35,156 nt of DNA from a virus. Positions 14,924 through 21,514 of this stretch are shown here, piece after piece (positions within the stretch are counted from its first letter, which is position 1; every line of letters starts with the position of its first letter). Where the stretch lies: IMG/VR virus record IMGVR_UViG_3300046836_000506, positions 1-35,156 of that record, one strand, 5' to 3'. The position numbers and the translations under genes are program-made. Below the pieces are notes generated by a model. It did not search any database. It saw nothing but the letters and a program-made list of their open reading frames with translations, and was not told where the DNA came from.

Positions 14924-15144
14924 TGACTCCCGACGAACAGGAGGCCCTCTCCCGCGCCCTCTCCAACGACATCATCATCACGTTGCTGCTCTCCAGCGGC
15001 AACATCGCTGTTTTCAACAGCGCCCGCGCGCTATGCGGCATTGTAGCCGATTGGCGACAAGTGAGGCTGGTGTGGTATGCGCCGCCCAGGAACAGCCGAA
15101 CTGCAGCCGAACATCGTCCGACTTTAGAGGAGCTTGGCTTATGA
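14923..15144 (+). CDS. 73-residue protein ending in RPTLEELGL
   Basis: TGATG coupling with the previous gene. The body is NDIIITLLLSSGNIAVFNSA and then basic. The last 13 codons or so, with the next gene's ribosome binding site, are repeated at 15370-15399. Function unknown. Confidence 0.6.
   Translation: MTPDEQEALSRALSNDIIITLLLSSGNIAVFNSARALCGIVADWRQVRLVWYAPPRNSRTAAEHRPTLEELGL
15108..15137 (+). repeat. 30-bp direct repeat, copy 1
   Basis: Encodes the C-terminal tail EHRPTLEELG and contains GAGGAG, the ribosome binding site of the gene at 15141. Identical to 15370-15399, 262 bp away. Confidence 0.85.
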
Positions 15145-15368
15145 CCGCCCAGGTTGTCAGGCTTGAAAATCCGGTTGACATCGTGGCGATGCTGCGAGGG
15201 GCGGCCGATCGGATCGAGGCTGGAAAGTATCCCGATCTGCAATTCATCACCGCTGTTTTTGTCAATCGAGACAGCAGCTTTATCACTTACGGGTGGGGCC
15301 AGGTGTCCACTTTGGAAGCGATCGGCTCGCTGGCTCTAGCAATTCGGAGCGATCTGGTAGACGAATGA
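15141..15368 (+). CDS. 75-residue phage protein
   Basis: ATG 15141 (ATGA overlap), inside a longer open frame. ENPVDIVAMLRGAADRIEAG, then FITYGWGQVSTLEAIGSLAL: an alpha/beta fold like small phage early proteins. Function unknown. Ends ATGA-coupled to the mini-ORF. Confidence 0.65.
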   Translation: MTAQVVRLENPVDIVAMLRGAADRIEAGKYPDLQFITAVFVNRDSSFITYGWGQVSTLEAIGSLALAIRSDLVDE

Positions 15369-15406
15369 GCGAACATCGTCCGACTTTAGAGGAGCTTGGA
15401 CTATGA
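15365..15406 (+). CDS. 13-codon repeat mini-ORF
   Basis: Encodes MSEHRPTLEELGL, overlapping the stop before it and the ATG after it by 4 nt. It is a copy of the tail of the 73-residue protein plus its ribosome binding site. Probably a coupling element between 15141-15368 and 15403-15630. Confidence 0.4.
   Translation: MSEHRPTLEELGL
15370..15399 (+). repeat. 30-bp direct repeat, copy 2
   Basis: Identical in all 30 bases to 15108-15137; supplies GAGGAG for ATG 15403. Confidence 0.85.
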
Positions 15407-15630
15407 CTTACAACAGCACTGACGCTTGGGCCTACGGAATGCTTGAGCTTATCGGAACTTTCATTGCTCGATCCGATCTAGACTCAGCGGGATGGGAACG
15501 CCTGAAAGAGCTTATTCCACGTTACTGCAGCGGGGAGCGCGCAACCGAAGCAGCAATAACCCAGTTTATGGCGCAACTGGAACACATCAACGAAGAGCTG
15601 TTTAGGCACAGTGGAGGACCTTGCAGATGA
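15403..15630 (+). CDS. 75-residue helical protein
   Basis: GMLELIGTFIARSDLDSAGW, LKELIPRYCSGERATEAAI and FMAQLEHINEELFRH form helices. Unknown function. Coupled to the helicase gene by a 4-nt overlap. Confidence 0.6.
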   Translation: MTYNSTDAWAYGMLELIGTFIARSDLDSAGWERLKELIPRYCSGERATEAAITQFMAQLEHINEELFRHSGGPCR

Positions 15631-17078
15631 GCCGTGACCCAACCCCCGAACAGGCGGCGATCCTCGCCGCCTCCGTCGGCACCGCCGACAACCTCCTCGT
15701 CAACGCCCTTGCGGGCACCGGCAAAACCTCCACCATCGAGATGGTCTGCGCCGCCATCACAGGCGTGCCCATCCTCTACCTCGCCTTCAACAAACGCATC
15801 GTAGACGAGGCCATCAAACGAATGCCCTCTCACGTCGAGTGTCGCACACAGAACTCCGTCGGCCACCGAGTCTGGGGCCAAGCGACTGGGCGCCGGCTTG
15901 TCGTTGCAGCTGACAAGATGCGAACCATCGTCCGTGCCCTCATCAGCGAAATGCCGAAGGCTCATCAAGGCGCCTACTGGGATAATTTCTCCGACATCTT
16001 GAAGTGGCTTCAGCGGGCCAAACGAGACGGGTACGTGCCAGGCCGATGGGTCGGCCCCTGCCAGCCAGTCATGGACTGGGAGGAGTTCACCGACAGATAC
16101 GACGACGATATGCCGCATCGTGGCATCTTGGACGACGCTCTCATGCGATCCATCAGCGCCGCTTACGAGGGCGGCATCGACTACGATGACCAGATCTACA
16201 TGCCCGTCATCTTCGGCGGTCCCTGGCCCAAATTCCCGCTCGTTATCGTCGATGAGGCCCAAGACCTATCACCCCTCAACCATGCGATGCTCGAGAAGCT
16301 CGTCGCGAAACGCCTCATCGCCGTCGGCGATCCATGGCAGTCCATCTACGCTTTTCGCGGCGCTGTCTGTAACGGTATGTCAGCCCTGCACGAGCGCTTC
16401 TCCATGACCGACCTTCCTCTCTCCGTCACCTTCCGCGTTCCCAAGACAGGAGTCGAGCGTGCCCGATCCAGAGTACCGCATTTCGTTGCGGCCTTGGCTA
16501 ATCCGATCGGCGAGGTCACGACCCTCACCGAGTGGTCCGCCGCCGACGTACCCGCCGAAGCCGCCATCATCTGCAGAAACAACGCCCCCCTCATCTCCTT
16601 GGCGTTCAAACTTCTGCGCAGCGGTCGCGCTATTAAGTTGGTGGGAATGGATATTGGTGCTGGCTTGGTCCGCACTTTGCGCAAGCTCGGCCCTCTCGAT
16701 CTTCACGGTGTGGCGCTGACCACCGCCATCGACGACTGGACTGAGCACGAACTTCGCACTGCACGGCGTTCAACCGGCGCGGTCTACGACCGCCAGGAAT
16801 GTCTCCACGCTCTCTGTGAGGGCCGCTCTTCACTTGGCGACGCCATCGCCAACGCAGAGGACTTGTTCCGCCGTGAAGGTCCAATACAGCTTCTCTCCGG
16901 CCACAAATCCAAGGGTCTTGAGTGGCCTGTCGTATTCCACCTCGATCCGTGGCGAATCCCCTCGAAATTCGCGCGCGCTGGCGAGGCGCTGGAACAGGAG
17001 TTGAACGTGAAATATGTGATCGAGACGCGGTTCAAAGAACGTCTGATACTAGTTGATCTAGAGGGGTGGCGAGCATGA
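15627..17078 (+). CDS. UvrD/Rep-like superfamily 1 helicase
   Basis: 483 residues from ATG 15627. Q-motif TPEQ near residue 6; Walker A ALAGTGKTSTIE (28-39); motif Ia LYLAFNKRIVDEA; Walker B FPLVIVDEAQDLS; motif III IAVGDPWQSIYAFRG; motif V LSGHKSKGLEWPVVF; motif VI LNVKYVIETRFKERL, in which R of ETR is the arginine finger region. It is shorter than UvrD (about 700), so it lacks large accessory subdomains, like other phage-encoded forms. The likely job is 3'-5' unwinding in replication or recombination, with the nuclease at 19101 and Sak4-like ATPase at 20175 in the same operon. Confidence 0.88.
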   Translation: MSRDPTPEQAAILAASVGTADNLLVNALAGTGKTSTIEMVCAAITGVPILYLAFNKRIVDEAIKRMPSHVECRTQNSVGHRVWGQATGRRLVVAADKMRTIVRALISEMPKAHQGAYWDNFSDILKWLQRAKRDGYVPGRWVGPCQPVMDWEEFTDRYDDDMPHRGILDDALMRSISAAYEGGIDYDDQIYMPVIFGGPWPKFPLVIVDEAQDLSPLNHAMLEKLVAKRLIAVGDPWQSIYAFRGAVCNGMSALHERFSMTDLPLSVTFRVPKTGVERARSRVPHFVAALANPIGEVTTLTEWSAADVPAEAAIICRNNAPLISLAFKLLRSGRAIKLVGMDIGAGLVRTLRKLGPLDLHGVALTTAIDDWTEHELRTARRSTGAVYDRQECLHALCEGRSSLGDAIANAEDLFRREGPIQLLSGHKSKGLEWPVVFHLDPWRIPSKFARAGEALEQELNVKYVIETRFKERLILVDLEGWRA

Positions 17079-17347
17079 GAGTAGTCATGAAATATCCTGT
17101 GGATGGACCTCCTGAAGAAGTAGATGAGGACATGAATCTTGCCCAGCTTCAAGCTTACGTCGGGGGCTACATAGAGATGCTACCGACTACTGTAGTCCGA
17201 AGAAGGTTAATCGTAAACGAGGACGGCATCTTTATGGACCTTGCTCCTAACCATCAGGCAACTGCTGTTGCCGCTCCGCAGCTGCTGATGAAAGATGGAG
17301 TAGTTCGCGGCAACGCGCTGTTGGTGAGACATGACGATTTTTGTTGA
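17075..17347 (+). CDS. DUF3846 family protein
   Basis: 90 residues from ATG 17075 (ATGA with the helicase stop). LAQLQAYVGGYIEML (about 23-37), LIVNEDGIFMDLAPN and VRGNALLV match the DUF3846 pattern (LQ-x-x-VGGYIE, NEDG, N-x-x-AT, G-x-x-L/V) found in phages and mobile elements. Function unknown; often encoded with replication or recombination genes. Confidence 0.7.
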   Translation: MRVVMKYPVDGPPEEVDEDMNLAQLQAYVGGYIEMLPTTVVRRRLIVNEDGIFMDLAPNHQATAVAAPQLLMKDGVVRGNALLVRHDDFC

Positions 17348-17372
17348 CAACGTGTACACATTCGGGCATCAT
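17344..17372 (+). promoter_or_regulatory. promoter before 17407
   Basis: TTGACA (17344-17349), 17 nt, CATCAT (17367-17372). A GTTGACAAC palindrome overlaps the -35 and GTGTACAC (17352-17359) lies in the spacer; GTGTACAC is also present at 10552-10559. Confidence 0.5.
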
Positions 17373-17406
17373 GTACCGGATGACAACATCGTACAGAGGA
17401 CATCAG

Positions 17407-17907
17407 ATGACCGCAATTACTATCCAGGGCTACAAGTTCGAGGTTCCCGAAGGCGTGATCGCTTCCATCGTCGTCGGCTATACCCTTCAGGAAGAAGGTG
17501 AGGTCCACGCGCTGCGCCAGACGAAGCTCGAAAACCTCCGCAATAACTTCGCGGCGAAGGTCAAGGCGAAGCTGAACGGCGCCGAGACTCTTCCCGACGA
17601 CGATCTCGCTGCGCTCCAGTCCGAGTTCGGCGAATACGCGACCGCGTATAAATTCGGCCTCCGTGCTCCTGGCGAAGCCCGTCAGAAGCTCGATCCGGTC
17701 ACCCGCGAGATGCTCAAGCTCGCGAAGGACGATTTCGCCAAGGCGTACTACGCCAAGTTCGGCGAGAAGGCCGACAAGGAACTCGTGGCTGCTCGTGGCG
17801 AGGAGCTGATGGACAAGCGGCGTGACGATTACCAGAAGCGCGCGCGCGCCATCCTGCGCCAACGCGAGCAGGTCGCGACGGACACTCTGGAGACCCTTGG
17901 TCTCTAG
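17407..17907 (+). CDS. abundant-looking 166-residue early protein
   Basis: Starts at ATG 17407 with GAGGACATCAG before it. The N-terminus is MTAITIQGYKFEVPEGV; the rest is mostly charged helix (RQTKLENLRNNFAAKVKAKL, then KLAKDDFAKAYYAKFGEKAD). Its own promoter, strong ribosome binding site and following hairpins suggest high expression. No known domain. Ends with TLETLGL, like three other proteins here. Confidence 0.65.
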   Translation: MTAITIQGYKFEVPEGVIASIVVGYTLQEEGEVHALRQTKLENLRNNFAAKVKAKLNGAETLPDDDLAALQSEFGEYATAYKFGLRAPGEARQKLDPVTREMLKLAKDDFAKAYYAKFGEKADKELVAARGEELMDKRRDDYQKRARAILRQREQVATDTLETLGL

Positions 17908-17915
17908 GGTTCGGC

Positions 17916-17973
17916 GGGGGTTTCCCCCAGGTTAACCCGTCGAGGGGCCAAGGCCCAACCCGGCCTTGGCCCC
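17916..17973 (+). terminator. two hairpins after 17907
   Basis: GGGGG-TTT-CCCCC (17916-17928), then GGGGCCAAGGCC (17944-17955), loop of 6, GGCCTTGGCCCC (17962-17973), a perfect 12-bp stem. No T-tract, so termination may be incomplete and the following genes may be read through. Confidence 0.5.
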
Positions 17974-17987
17974 TAACGGAGGTTCAC

Positions 17988-18146
17988 ATGCCATCCAAAT
18001 CTCCTAAGCAAGCCCGCCTTATGGCTGCTGCTGCCCACAATCCGTCCTTCGCCAAGAAAGTTGGCGTCCCCGCCAAAGTGGCGAAAGAGTTCAACCAGGC
18101 CGACAAGGGCACCGGCATCCTGCGCAAGAAGCGCAAGCGTGGCTAA
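17988..18146 (+). CDS. 52-residue basic phage protein (MPSKSPKQ type)
   Basis: MPSKSPKQARLMAAAAHNPS, then KKVGVPAKVAKEFNQADKG and a KKRKRG end. This is a widespread tiny phage protein; its function is not known to me. Rich in Lys, likely to bind nucleic acid or a partner. The ribosome binding site is GGAGG. Confidence 0.8.
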   Translation: MPSKSPKQARLMAAAAHNPSFAKKVGVPAKVAKEFNQADKGTGILRKKRKRG

Positions 18147-18372
18147 ACGCGGCCGTCCCCCAAAGGGCTTTACCGTTGACACTGACCTACCGGAGCTTCT
18201 TGAGATATGGAACCGCGCCACTGCCTCACCATCCGGCATCGCCATCCAATCCGCGCGGCCAAACCGCCTCGCACAGAAGCTGTACTACGCCCGGCGAGAG
18301 TGTGGCCACAACGCCTACGACAGCTGGACGATAGTTGAACAGGAGGATGAGGTATGGATACAACCGCGCTGA
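18139..18372 (+). CDS. 77-residue early protein
   Basis: GTG 18139 overlaps the end of the previous gene by 8 nt. It begins MAKRGRPPKGF, an AT-hook-like patch (RGRPPKG), then NRLAQKLYYARRECGHNAYD. Possible DNA-binding protein; otherwise unknown. Confidence 0.6.
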   Translation: MAKRGRPPKGFTVDTDLPELLEIWNRATASPSGIAIQSARPNRLAQKLYYARRECGHNAYDSWTIVEQEDEVWIQPR

Positions 18373-18382
18373 GGACTCCCTA

Positions 18383-18547
18383 ATGGAACGCCTATCCCAC
18401 CATCACATTCTCCTCTACCACGGCGACTTCGACCGCCTCTCCGAAATCTACCACATCAAGAAGCCCACAGTAGTTATCCGTGACCTCGTGCGTAAGCACA
18501 TCGAGGCGGTTGAGGCAAGGCTCGCCGAGCGCGAAAATGCCGGCTGA
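18383..18547 (+). CDS. ribbon-helix-helix-like 54-residue protein
   Basis: ATG 18383 with GAGG 8 nt upstream. HILLYHGDFDRLSEIYHIKK then PTVVIRDLVRKHIEAVEARL fits a beta strand followed by two helices, as in Arc/MetJ-type regulators. Could regulate the nearby early promoters. The frame is open upstream to 18335. Confidence 0.55.
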   Translation: MERLSHHHILLYHGDFDRLSEIYHIKKPTVVIRDLVRKHIEAVEARLAERENAG

Positions 18548-18809
18548 ACTACCTTATCCGTGGGAGATAATCCGGCGGAACTTTCGCCGTGAGGTAGACA
18601 TAATCGTGCGCGGAAGTCTCATTGCAGTGTACCCTCCCCGTAAGCACCCGCAGAAGGCTATCATAGGCCGTCACTATAGGAGACCGCCATGCCCGACGAA
18701 GTATCCACCATTGCCGAACTCTACGCTCGCGACCCCTTTGAACTCTCAGCCCTCGACATCGACCGCCTCATCGAGTACTACAAGGCTCGCCGGAAAGAGT
18801 TCGCGCTGA
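18537..18809 (+). CDS. possible overlapping early protein
   Basis: ATG 18537 overlaps the end of the previous gene. The first 50 residues (ELPYPWEIIRRNFRREVDII, IVRGSLIAVYPPRKHPQK) look protein-like and fill a gap with no other gene. The last 40 overlap the gene at 18689 and look like shadow. It may be a real protein with an overlapping or decayed end. Confidence 0.4.
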   Translation: MPAELPYPWEIIRRNFRREVDIIVRGSLIAVYPPRKHPQKAIIGRHYRRPPCPTKYPPLPNSTLATPLNSQPSTSTASSSTTRLAGKSSR

Positions 18810-18871
18810 CCGGGAAGAGTGGTCCGCGGATCGAGAAGCCGAAAGCATCGCTCGATGATCTTGGCCTCTAG
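18689..18871 (+). CDS. 60-residue helical early protein
   Basis: STIAELYARDPFELSALDID and RLIEYYKARRKEFALTGKSG, ending SLDDLGL. The pattern of a DP-x-x-L-x-x-x-D-I-x-x-x-I-x-x-Y segment plus a tail of this form is familiar from phage early proteins of unknown function. Ribosome binding site AGGAGA. Confidence 0.7.
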   Translation: MPDEVSTIAELYARDPFELSALDIDRLIEYYKARRKEFALTGKSGPRIEKPKASLDDLGL

Positions 18872-18886
18872 AAGGAGAACCCCGAC

Positions 18887-19108
18887 ATGGCTGATGACCT
18901 GCTTACAGAACTAATCAAGTTCGATTACTCCGAGATTCCAGAAGAGCGCCGACCCCAATTAGGAAATCATTGGCGCTGCAACGCTTGCGGGAAGTGTGCC
19001 GCAGATAAATATGGCATTATCGGGCCACATTCTTCTATGTGGGACGAAAGTTGCACGATGCACGCAGACGAAGTACCGCATCCCATAGGAGAACCCCGAC
19101 GTGGCTGA
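18887..19108 (+). CDS. 73-residue putative zinc-binding protein
   Basis: WRCNACGKCAADKYG contains C-x2-C-x2-C, and SCTMHADEVPH adds Cys and His. One metal site is plausible. AAGGAG upstream. Overlaps the next gene by 8 nt. Confidence 0.6.
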   Translation: MADDLLTELIKFDYSEIPEERRPQLGNHWRCNACGKCAADKYGIIGPHSSMWDESCTMHADEVPHPIGEPRRG

Positions 19109-19985
19109 ATCCCCCTATCTCCCCGACGGCCGCCAGTGGGCATGGTCCGCATCCCACCTATCCCTCGCGAAAGACTGCTGGCGCAAATACTTCTACGCAA
19201 CGCGGCTGAACCTGCAGCGCCGCGACCTATCGGTCGATCTGATCTTTGGCAAGCACTACGCGAAGGCGCTGGAGACGTACCACAAGCTACGCCTGATTGA
19301 AGGGCTCGATCATGATGACGCCCTCTACAACGTCGTTTTCAGGGCTCTGTGCGACACCGCCGGCTGGCAGCCCGAACACAACTTCAAGACCCGCGAGAAC
19401 CTAATCCGATCCATCATTTGGTACCTCGAACAGTTCAAAGATGACCCATGCAAAACCGTGGTCTTGGCGGACGGTCGGCCCGCCGTCGAACTCCCCTTTC
19501 GCTTTCAGCTCACCGAGGATTACGTCTTGTGCGGGCATCTCGACCGTATCGTGGAGTATGCGGGTGGCTTATACGTCCAGGATCAGAAAACAACTGGCGC
19601 TACGTTGGGTGGGTATTACTTCAAACGCTACAATCCCGACGTACAAATGTCGCTCTACTCCGTAGCTGCGAAAGTAGTCTGGCACACCCCCGTACAAGGC
19701 GTTATGATCGACGCGGCTCAAATCGCTGTTGGTTTTACCCGATTCGAGCGCGGATTTTCTTACCGCACCGACGAACAACTCGACGAGTGGACAGCTGACA
19801 CGTTGTACGTGATCGAGGATCAGGAACGCGCCCGCGACGCCGGATGGCCTATGAACGATGCAGCGTGCCAGAAGTATGGCGGCTGCCAGTTCCTCGAAGT
19901 GTGCTCGAAATCGCCGCAGGTCCGGAAGGACTTCCTGGCGACCGGGTTCGAAGAGAACGACTACTCACCATTGGAGGCCCGCTGA
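19101..19985 (+). CDS. PD-(D/E)XK (Cas4/RecB-like) nuclease
   Basis: 294 residues from GTG 19101. WSASHLSLAKDCWRKYFY (15-32) is the usual start of RecB/Cas4-type nucleases; E130 lies in VELPFRF, D148 in LCGHLDRI and D161-x-K163 in YVQDQKTT, forming the metal and catalytic site. C26 with C256-x5-C262-x5-C268 could hold a [4Fe-4S] cluster, as in Cas4 and AddB. It probably trims DNA ends for recombination, together with the Sak4-like ATPase and SSB-like protein just downstream. Confidence 0.82.
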   Translation: MAESPYLPDGRQWAWSASHLSLAKDCWRKYFYATRLNLQRRDLSVDLIFGKHYAKALETYHKLRLIEGLDHDDALYNVVFRALCDTAGWQPEHNFKTRENLIRSIIWYLEQFKDDPCKTVVLADGRPAVELPFRFQLTEDYVLCGHLDRIVEYAGGLYVQDQKTTGATLGGYYFKRYNPDVQMSLYSVAAKVVWHTPVQGVMIDAAQIAVGFTRFERGFSYRTDEQLDEWTADTLYVIEDQERARDAGWPMNDAACQKYGGCQFLEVCSKSPQVRKDFLATGFEENDYSPLEAR

Positions 19986-19986
19986 T

Positions 19987-20175
19987 ATGCAAAAGATAGA
20001 AATTGGTGATGGAGTCTCTATCGAGTTATTCTTTGACGGGGACGGAAAACGGGTGATTGGTAACTTCGTAGGTATTATCTGGACCCCTCCAGAAGGAGGC
20101 CGATCTTGGTTGAAAGTAAACGGGGACTGCGGTGATTGTGCTACCGACGAAGAAGCACTTGCGGAGTTACGCTAA
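19987..20175 (+). CDS. 62-residue small beta protein
   Basis: ATG 19987. EIGDGVSIELFFDGDGKRVI then WLKVNGDCGDCATDEEAL suggests a small beta fold with two nearby Cys. Shares one base with the next gene (TAATG). Unknown function. Confidence 0.6.
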   Translation: MQKIEIGDGVSIELFFDGDGKRVIGNFVGIIWTPPEGGRSWLKVNGDCGDCATDEEALAELR

Positions 20176-20969
20176 TGCCCTCTGCCGCCGATCACCAATC
20201 CGCCCACCTCCACAAAATCCTTTACATAGGAGATTCGGGCACCGGCAAAACCACCAGCCTCTTCTCCCTTCTCGCCCTCGACTACCAACTCCGCATCTTC
20301 GATTTCGACAACCTTCTCGACCCTCTCATCGCCCTCACACGCTCTCGCGCCCCAGAGCGCCTGAATCAAATCCAGTTCATGTCCTTCCGCGACAGCATGA
20401 AGGCGACCCCGATGGGGCCTATCATCGATGGGCAGCCCAAAGCCTTCATCGGCTCCTTGCAAGCCCTCGACAAGTGGGAGGACGGAACCAACCCCCAGGA
20501 TTGGGGACCGAAACATGTCGCCGTGATTGACTCTCACACCACGCAAGCGCGCGCCGCCTACTTCTGGGCCCGTGGGATGCAGGGTGCGGCCGGGCTCCCC
20601 GAAGGCATCTCCTCCAAGGGAGTCGAGCCCCGCGCTATCTTCTTCACCGCCCAACAGGCCGTCATGAATTGCATCGCACTCCTGACCGGCGCGCAGTTCA
20701 ATACCAACGTCATTGTGATAGCTCACATCAAGTACCTTGAGCACGGCGGGAACACGAAGGGCTATCCGCTGTCGGTTGGGACGGCGATCTCGCCTGAAAT
20801 CCCGACCTACTTTCCATCGGTCGCCTTGGCGACGAAGTCCGCCTCCGGCAACCGTGTAATCCGCACGCGCTCTACCCTGATGATCGACCTCAAAGACCCC
20901 AAAACCTTCGATCCGACCTACGCAGATGAGCTGCCGATGGATACCGGCTTAGCGGAGATTTTCAAATAA
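20175..20969 (+). CDS. Sak4-like RecA-fold ATPase
   Basis: 264 residues from ATG 20175. Walker A ILYIGDSGTGKTTSLF (15-30), Walker B VAVIDSHTT, a sensor-like strand TNVIVIAHIKYLE. The size and order match the phage AAA/Sak4 single-strand annealing or RecA-like recombinase group. A close DUF669-like SSB partner follows, as in many phage genomes where sak4-type and SSB genes are adjacent. Role: promoting recombination-dependent replication or repair. Without profile search, other P-loop phage ATPases (AAA_24) cannot be told apart. Confidence 0.78.
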   Translation: MPSAADHQSAHLHKILYIGDSGTGKTTSLFSLLALDYQLRIFDFDNLLDPLIALTRSRAPERLNQIQFMSFRDSMKATPMGPIIDGQPKAFIGSLQALDKWEDGTNPQDWGPKHVAVIDSHTTQARAAYFWARGMQGAAGLPEGISSKGVEPRAIFFTAQQAVMNCIALLTGAQFNTNVIVIAHIKYLEHGGNTKGYPLSVGTAISPEIPTYFPSVALATKSASGNRVIRTRSTLMIDLKDPKTFDPTYADELPMDTGLAEIFK

Positions 20970-21013
20970 GAAACCCCCGGCAACGCCGGTCCCTCTCACC
21001 AACGGAGTTTTCC

Positions 21014-21472
21014 ATGCCCACCTTTGAAGAAATCGCCAACATGCCTGCGGCTGACATCAAGCCCCCGCCGCTCCTTCCTCCCGGTACCTACCTCGTCGGC
21101 ATCATCGGTATCCCCGAACTCGTCAAATCCACCCAGAAACAGACCGATGGTGTCGCGTTCAAACTGAAGTTCTTTCAGGCCCGCGACGACGTGGACCGCA
21201 CGGCCCTTGCCGCTACCCTCGAAGGAGGCGGGCGCGCCCTTACCGACTGCGAAATGACCGACACGTTTTGGGTCACTGACAAGTCGGCCTTCATGCTCAA
21301 GAACTTCCTCGTCGATGCAGTCGGAATCGACGACGGCAAGGGCAAGAAGCCGCTGAAGCAGATGTGGACGGAAGCAGCCGGACAGCAGTTCCTGGCCCAC
21401 ATCCGGCACCGCCCACGCACCGACGGCACCGGCCTGTACGCCGAAATCGACAGCCGCGCCAAGGCGGTTTAA
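21014..21472 (+). CDS. DUF669-like single-strand DNA-binding protein
   Basis: 152 residues. PPGTYLVGIIGIPELVKSTQ, GVAFKLKFFQARDDVD and FLVDAVGIDDGKGKKPLKQM, then a GQQFLAHIRHRP segment, match the beta-barrel SSB-like proteins found next to phage Sak4 ATPases. It would coat single-stranded DNA and load the partner. A hairpin CCGGC-AAC-GCCGG lies between it and the ATPase gene. Confidence 0.65.
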   Translation: MPTFEEIANMPAADIKPPPLLPPGTYLVGIIGIPELVKSTQKQTDGVAFKLKFFQARDDVDRTALAATLEGGGRALTDCEMTDTFWVTDKSAFMLKNFLVDAVGIDDGKGKKPLKQMWTEAAGQQFLAHIRHRPRTDGTGLYAEIDSRAKAV

Positions 21473-21480
21473 CACCAACG

Positions 21481-21502
21481 GTAGGGGGCGAAAGCCCCCT
21501 AC
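21481..21502 (+). terminator. GAAA-capped hairpin
   Basis: GTAGGGGGC-GAAA-GCCCCCTAC, a perfect 9-bp stem with GNRA loop and no T-tract, 8 nt after the SSB-like gene. Same core as the hairpin at 10511-10526. Confidence 0.5.
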
Positions 21503-21514
21503 CAGGGAGGTTCC

